Source: Isoetes taiwanensis
Lineage: Eukaryota; Streptophyta; Lycopodiopsida; Isoetales; Isoetaceae
Assembly: GCA_021234155.1 (NCBI GenBank)
Contig: JAJEKV010000017.1
Location: 16,015,455-16,079,454 of the forward strand
Direction of reading: 5' to 3'
DNA: 64,000 nucleotides
Part shown: one piece after another, positions 57,851 to 64,000 of the stretch
How positions within the stretch are numbered: the first letter of the stretch is position 1
Layout of the letters: the number at the start of each line of letters is the position of its first letter
Translations under genes and position numbers: made by a program
Notes under the pieces: generated by a model
Databases searched by the model: none
The model's input: the letters and a program-made list of their open reading frames with translations, nothing else
What the model was told of the DNA's origin: nothing

Positions 57851-59204
57851 CTGCGATGGGCAGTTTAATGGCCAGTCCTTGAGTTAGCAGTTAGGAGGTA
57901 TCTGTTATGTCCCTCTTAGGCCATTTAGGGGTCCATCATATATTCCTATGGGATGCTGCCATGTGTTACGACGTAATAAAAGTACTTGCTATCTATCTAT
58001 CTACCCGCCCTAGAATGTCGATCTTGTGATATCCATCATATGGTCTCGACGTGCCACCCTAATAATGTCGATCCTGTGATACCGATCCCATGGTCGCGAT
58101 GTTGCATTCTGAACGTGTCTACACCATAATTGACGATCTTATGGGCCGAATTTGCTGCATTGCCGAATCATCTAAGGCTCGAGCCATTCCACTGCAATGC
58201 CAATCACAACACAACACTCGCTATGTCTTGCTTTAATATAATCTCCAATTTGATCCACTGCCACTGCACACATTAGCCTTACTTCTTGCTCCACCAGGTG
58301 TCATCAACCTTCCCTACATTGAATCTGTAGAATCATGTAGAGCTTCCCCAGAACCATGCAGAGCTCCCCTAGAATCATGCGTTGCCAATATCTTGGCTAC
58401 GTGTTGAACTGAAGGCCAGAGCATGGTCAATATCATATCAGACTAGCCTAGACATCGGCCCAACTTTAAATAGTCTGACCTCCATATCTGCCACACCATT
58501 CAATAAGTATCAGTCAAGCTAGTATATTCCTAAATCTCGTGAAGGACACACCCTTACAATAATATGCCCTCTCTTTGTGTTGATCCATGTCTGTCTTTCT
58601 CGAACCCATTCCCATTGCATTTTGCATGTTTATCATATTGTGCCACATATATTTGGGTGGACCCTTCGAAGGCTAATGCTTAGGACAAGACTTTCATATT
58701 TTACTATACAACCGATACTTTTCCTTGAAACCATTTGGCCACTAAGCTTTAAACTCCTATATAAAGTATTTGGAAGATGAAGTTAGTTCATAATAACAAT
58801 AACAAAAAAGACAAAGACAAGTGGACAGTTTTTTACTCATTGATCGAATGGTGAAACAACACGTGGTGATGATTCTATTCTAGGAAATCATGGCCTATTT
58901 TTTGACAAGTGTGAGCTCCTAAAGAGGTTTGCATTGTCCAGTTCCTCCAAGATTTGATGGCCAAAATTCGCCCATTTGTCTTCATTTGAGGCCTCCAAGC
59001 TATTCTCCTATCCAAAGAGGCAACAAAAGCATAAGAGTTCTTGCATTGTACCTACAAAGGCCCTACAAAGACTTTGCAAGAGAGACAATTTAATTGAATT
59101 GAATTGAGCGATGGTCATAAAAGTAGATAAACTCATTTTTGTTCAAAAATGGGGTCGGCTTTATAATCAAGATCAGTCACTTTACTCTATAGGTGTCAAA
59201 CTTC
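57851..59204. other. no recognised gene
   Basis: Unique-looking sequence with a (CTAT)n patch at 57990-58005. No gene or element terminus recognised until the LINE end at 59205. Confidence 0.45.
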
Positions 59205-60375
59205 TGTTTTTTTTCTTTTGAAGGACGAAATTTTTATTAATAAAAAGCAAAGTACATGAAAATAAAACTTCATCTTGTAATTCATTATTAATAAAAAGCA
59301 AAGTACATGAAAATAAAACTTCATCTTGTAATTCAAGCACAGGCATATGCCATCGGAACTAGGGCTTCAAGCACAATGCACTTGCCCCATAAAAGAAGCC
59401 TAATATGAATTAATCTGGAGATACTAGATCTAAATACGATCCCTGGCCTCTGCTTCAATAGGAGAGCACTTATAAACCATCACTACTTTGGTTTGGGCAC
59501 GAGACACAAGATCACGAGGAGAAGAATAAATGCATTGAAAAATGTGAAACTCTTCGTTATTCCTAAATGGACCACAAGAGCCAACCAGAACCAAGATGAA
59601 ATGCCTTCTTCTTAGCTGAGGGCCATCTATAAGGGTAGGATGTTAGAAGACCATCCAAGGCACTATGAAACAACCCCGGCAATCAAGTCCCAACTGGTTG
59701 TACCTCAGAACATGCAAACAACCAGTGTTCAAGCGATTCAATCTCCGTAAGGCAGATTGAATACAATCCTGAGACTTGAGGATCGCATTGTTGATGGAGT
59801 GCATTAACGCGCAAACACCTGTGAATGATCTGCCACCAAAGCACAAATACCTTGGGATGGAGCAATTTATCCCAAATCCAATGCCGTGTACGAGACCAGT
59901 ACTCAAGTGGAATTTGCAGCTGCCATCCAACTAACATTGGCAGGATATTTGGTGCTTGGAGAAGACAACACAAAGACTTGATAAAGTTCTTGCCTCTATG
60001 AATTAACTCGCTATAAGTCTAGAGAGTTCTTTCCATGACACCCGCAGTCATAGGAAGTGGAAAATTCTTTGCTATCTTCTCCCATAGTGACATGTCCCAA
60101 CTAGGCAGAAGATATCTAGTCTGAAACTCATTCCATGACATGAGATGGCCATCATTATACCAATCCTACATCAGTTTACTGTCGTTGTATAAGAGGATGG
60201 ATTGATGCAGTGAGAGGGGGGTGCCAATAGATTTGGGGGTAGTGGTGCCCACACCATGGCATATCTAACGTAGCATGAATGGAAGGAGACGACTGGACTG
60301 ATACCTGTACCGTAGCCCATGCATCCAACAATCCCCACAAAAAGGCGAGGCATTGGGGAATGGCTACTAAGAATA

Positions 60376-60432
60376 GCATTAACCGTTCAACCACTGCCCA
60401 CCATAGCATTAACCGTTCAACCACTGCCCACT
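60376..60432. repeat. 29-bp tandem duplication in the 3' LTR
   Basis: 'agcattaaccgttcaaccactgcccac' is present twice in the 3' LTR but once in the 5' LTR (62156-62182), so it arose after insertion or in the parental copy. Confidence 0.85.
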
Positions 60433-61006
60433 AATAACGATCCTCACTTAGTTAGGTCGGTCTAATAAGGTGCTTAGTCAGCATCTATGTGTGGAGTGAT
60501 GTAAGTGCTGATATATCACATCTAGCAGCAAGATGGTGATCTCGATATCATATATCTCGATCCTCCTCCTTAATGAGAGATCACCATCTCCACGCTCAAC
60601 CTCCTCCTCCTTCTGAAGATAACATCTGAATCTTGGTCAAGAGTCTCACTTAATCAGGGTCACCTGAAAAGCTCACAAACCAAGTTTACATAAAGAGATC
60701 AGCTCTATTCTCTTTGGTAGGTAGTAAATAGACCTGCCAATCAACCGACGTACCAGAAGAAATTAGAGTTTGTCTTTGATAGCCATAATTGTTTTTCCAA
60801 GAGGAAGGTGAAAATCATGTCCATGCATAGCCTCGATGTAATAGAAGTATCAAATATGATTATTTCGTAAAGACTTATGGATTCAATAACCACAAACGCA
60901 GCTACTGCCACAATGCTAGGTTGAAATTCTCCATGGAAATCAAACTTAGTACCTTCGCTTGACCTTGATCAAGTGTTGCTAGAAGTAAAGAGTCAATTGT
61001 TTCTTC

Positions 61007-61648
61007 TTACTTTGGAATTATGATCATATATGATGCATTTTCAACTCTTTCATGATGAAATGAATTAAGCTCTCTTTCTTGATCTAGAAATAGAATTGAG
61101 TTGAGTGCCATAATAGATGCTGGAAGTGTTGGAAGTGCTATAAGTGCTAGAAGTTTTTGTAAGCCGAACAGAAAAATCAGTTGATCAGGTGTTAGAACCG
61201 GAATGCCTTCTTGCATAAACGCTGCAGAAGTATTAGAAATGAATGCCACTTGATGAAGTGTTGCTACATTGCCTGAAAATGGGGAAATGAAGGCCACATC
61301 AAGAAGCCTAATGGCCGAAATATCTATTAATTCTTGTTTTGAAGGTGTAGAAAGAGGTAATCTGCTGCCAGTATGCATTTTCTTCTCATCATGTTCATCT
61401 CCATTAGATTGAGTCTTTGAATGCCCTGCTGCAAAGAGAGTGGCATGATCATCTTTATCAATATCTTGCCTTATCATGATCTCCTTCTTAATAGAAGTGA
61501 TTGCGCCTGTATATTTGTCTTGCATGAAGCTGTTGCACAAAGAATCAAATGCATTAGGTAGTGACGTGAGGAAGAAAAAAAAGTTGCATCGACTGTGAGA
61601 TCCGATGCTCTTCTTCAAAAGCTTCAAGTTGTTGGAAGTGTGCTTCAT
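61007..61648 (-). pseudogene. copia-like gag remnant
   Basis: A 213-residue frame with FLTSLPNAFDSLCNSFMQ near the start, like the 'L.SLP.syd.l' block of copia gag (UBN2 type), then IKKEIMIRQDID and low-complexity sequence. No CCHC knuckle is visible. The remainder of the frame has no domain I recognise. Confidence 0.5.
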
Positions 61649-63065
61649 GCAGTCTCGGTTAAGACTCTCGGTCTCTTTCCATGCATATTCGCCACTTCAG
61701 CATGCAAATGCCCAATCATATGAGTCTTTTGGCCATGCTTCTCAATGAAAGCATGTCACAAATCGTGATTATTCTCTTGCTGGAACTCATCATGGATGGA
61801 GTCCGCTAAAGAGAGTTTGATATATGCTATTGGCTTGCGATCTCAATGCTGCTAAGCATGAAAATCAGCAATATTCTTGGCATCTGGTGCAAGTTCTTGG
61901 CCACTAACAATTCCCCCAACTCCATCATCTTTGAGAATGAAGATCATTCTGTTTTTTCATTACTTGAAACCTATGCTATCACTCTCAGCCCACCTAGTGC
62001 TCTGATGCCATGTCAAGGTTACACTAAGAAAGGGGGAGAAGGGAATGTATACCGATAGTGAAAGCTCCCAAAACAAAGGCAAAATGGAATTGTATTTAGT
62101 GTTATGTATCAATATATAAAGTACGATGATATAAACAAATAGTGACACTAAGAATAGTATTAGCCTTTCAACCACTGCCCACTAATAATGGCCGTTACTT
62201 AGTTAGGTCGGTGCTCGGTCTGTTAAGGTGCTTAGTCATCACTTTTGTGCTGGGTGTTGTAAGTGCTTATGCATCACATCTAGTAGCAAGATGGCGATCG
62301 CAATATCAGATATCTCGACAAAGGGGTGTAACAGCCATCTTATCAAGTGGGATGCAATGAATAAGCAACTGCTTGAGAGGATATAGACCAGGAAGGGTCA
62401 TCCTTCTGATTCAAAAGCCTCCAAATGAATTTTAGAATAAGAACTTTACTTTGAAGTAAGAAGTCAATCATATCCAAACCACCTACTCACTCAGTTGCAC
62501 ACTCTTTTGTGTCCCCCAAGAGGAAGTTTCTAATGATGGCTATCTTGCACCTTGGTTCGTGGAGCTAGAAAGCAAGATGCCATGTGCACAGATGTGCTAC
62601 CAAGCGCAGACTTGGCCATACTAATACGTTCTACAAGTGACAACTTTGCAGTATTCCACCAAAACAGATGCTTCTTTAACCCTTTAATGATCTCTTCCCA
62701 TGATGCTCTCACACTGACATGAATTCTAACCAGAATACCAAACAATTTGGTGGATTGCCCATGAACAAGCACCTTTCATGGAAAAGCAAGCCAGTCAACA
62801 AGCACAACACAGTACAGTCCAAAGTACAGTGCACTTCTGCCAGTCAACAAGCACATCCGTATCCAAATTCTCTAAAGAAGCAATAAGGAATAGAAATGTG
62901 GCATCTGCATAGATTGTTCACTTCTTGTGAGTAATCTTCCATAGCCAAACCTTGCAGAAGCTCCTCTGTTATGGCGATCAAACAATTGTGAGAGAACTTC
63001 AACCACAATTGTGAAGAGAAGGGAAAACAATGGGCATCTATAGTCATAGTTTGACGTAGTTGAAG

Positions 63066-63612
63066 AGAAGTGAACATAATTGGACATCATCATACAGCTT
63101 GCCAATACCTCGCTCTGCATTAAACAGAGATGTGACATTCCCACATAAATCTCCATCAATATGATGCCAAAAGCTTTGAAAACAGAGCATTTTAAATTAA
63201 TTATATGGTATTACCTCGCTTTGGCTAGCGCAGTCTAATGTCCTATGAACAACCATGTATACAATAGAGCATAGCCAAAGCAATCTCTTGGCACAGGGCC
63301 TCCTGCACCTATTTTTAATCTTGCAACCATCTTTATGATGCATTTCTTGATCCAGCTTAGAAATCCTCTTGCTAGAATCTGTGGTCACGTATTAGAGCAC
63401 AAAAACGATACAAAATTGACCCCAAATAAGCTCTTCCAAATCAAGAATGAAAGCTCGCATCAAAAAAACAATGGGAGCTTGTCTTCGTATCAGATTGATT
63501 GGCAAGGGAAAAAGGATAGGGACAAAACTGGATATATATCCGAATTGAGATGGGAACGGAAGGGATTCAGAAGGAAACAAAAGGGCAAGTGGAAAGCGAA
63601 GCAGAAGATGGT
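63066..63612 (-). pseudogene. broken second copy of the small gene and its upstream region
   Basis: Nearly identical to 56803-57400 in the same orientation. The exon 1 copy (MHHKDGCKIKNRCRRPCAKR) has a 17-bp deletion removing the TFGIITARLR region and shifting the frame. The intron is shortened by about 25 bp (sequence at 56877-56902 missing). Exon 2 stops after GIGKLYDDVQLC and runs into LINE B sequence at about 63066. Because the intron is retained, it was copied as DNA. The upstream flank diverges at 63609. Confidence 0.8.
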
Positions 63613-64000
63613 GCTAATGCCAAGGGGACCCCTTGAGGTGGTGGGGATAGGGCCGTCCAAAACTAGTGCTCCCCGGACCTTGGGAAATAGTCACCTGTCA
63701 CACGGCTCACTAACCCAAATCGCATCTTCCAGTACATATGCATATGGAGGAACTTCTATGTGTATGCGCTGTCCATGTGCGTCCATCGGAAGAACACAAG
63801 TAGTCTATCCTCCCTCTTGACGGACCACTTTACGCCGCTCGACCCGTGTTTGTTAGGCTCCTTTCCCCACATCTAAGTATCTCCCATTTCAGGTGACATA
63901 ATAAACTAGAAGCAATACTATATTGATGGTTGGTAGCATAAATGAAGGGGAATTGGTAGACAAAAAATGCAAGTTTCCTTTATTGATGTATCCACCTTTT
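63613..64000. other. no recognised gene
   Basis: Sequence after the end of the duplicated block. A plus-strand frame continues to 63820 with a 'GNSHLSHGSLTQIASSS' stretch but no known domain. Confidence 0.4.

Larger units (their letters stand above)
60363..62320 (-). mobile_element. small Ty1/copia-like element, non-autonomous, inside LINE B
   Basis: The 5' LTR is complement 62011-62320: it starts TGTCGAGATATC, ends CTTGACA, and is followed at once by TGGCATCAGAGC (complement 61999-62010), a near-perfect initiator-tRNA-Met primer site. The 3' LTR is represented by about 60363-60560, similar to the first 200 bp of the 5' LTR, preceded by a purine-rich tract (AAGGAGGAGGA). It lacks the last 130 bp and joins LINE sequence abruptly. 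Inside, only a gag-like region remains (61007-61648). No protease, integrase or RT is present. Confidence 0.75.
59205..63065 (-). mobile_element. LINE B, decayed, interrupted by a copia-like insertion
   Basis: The 3' end is at about 59205 (plus strand T-run then 'gaaggacgaaatttttattaataaaa', complement of an AATAAA-containing tail; a 54-bp block here is tandemly repeated at 59230/59284). Reading up the minus strand: zf-RVT (RHWIWDKLLHPKVFVLWWQI, IHRCLRVNALHQQCDPQ; 59683-59973), PNASPFCGDCW-like sequence to 60362, then the insertion 60363-62320, then the thumb (LFGILVRIHVSVRASWEEII, KHLFWWNTAKLSL; 62530-62772), and the palm (LFSLLFTIVVEVLSQLFD near 63030; the YADD block is degraded). It breaks off at about 63065, joined to a copy of the small gene. 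Confidence 0.8.

Overview
This window looks like nuclear DNA of a land plant with a large, intron-containing, transposon-rich genome. A fern or another non-flowering plant is my best guess, not a proven assignment. The evidence is plant genes and gene relics broken by GT-AG introns (a plastid-pathway MurG homologue, phenylalanine ammonia-lyase, isoamylase, SPT5), together with plant-type hAT, Ty3, Ty1/copia and LINE elements. Only two genes look intact over several exons: a five-exon MurG (complement 42392-44538, 442 residues, all splice phases consistent) and a two-exon gene for a protein of about 100 residues (complement 56692-57123). Two related first exons of an unknown family (MGRKKGG motif) flank MurG at 40232-40711 and 47352-47882. 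Everything else recognisable is a mobile element, a relic or a repeat.

Layout. 2.8-7.8 kb: a decayed Ty3 element on the minus strand, with an archaeal-type RNase H placed between protease and reverse transcriptase. 7.8-8.4 kb: an insertion with a hairpin/A6 end. 8.9-21.2 kb: the two halves of one hAT transposase, collinear on the minus strand but 10.5 kb apart. The gap is bounded by inverted repeats of about 360-470 bp and holds a broken SPT5 copy and a 1.1-kb direct duplication. 24.3-29.1 kb: a decayed LINE on the plus strand (ORF1 coiled coil, endonuclease, RT, zinc finger). 30.3-30.7 kb: a PAL relic that lacks the catalytic MIO region.

32.2-40.2 kb: a repeat-rich, probably intronic segment interrupted by a 5.5-kb insertion with a perfect 18-bp target duplication. 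The insertion holds isoamylase terminal exons and a LINE with the inverted 5' part expected of twin priming. 40.2-47.9 kb: the MGRKKGG exons around MurG. 48.3-50.4 kb: a LINE fragment, then several palindromic structures, one resembling a miRNA-precursor foldback. 51.4-52.9 kb: tandem and degenerate repeats. 56.7-63.6 kb: the small gene, a LINE interrupted by a small copia-like element (recognisable LTR and tRNA-iMet-type primer site), and a broken copy of the small gene fused to the LINE.

I see no convincing new multi-gene system. The strongest candidates for something unusual are the inverted-repeat-bounded 10-kb segment inside the hAT gene, the LINE insertion carrying isoamylase DNA, the Ty3 domain order, and the 50.2-kb hairpin. 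All family assignments rest on motif recognition by eye; no database search was run.
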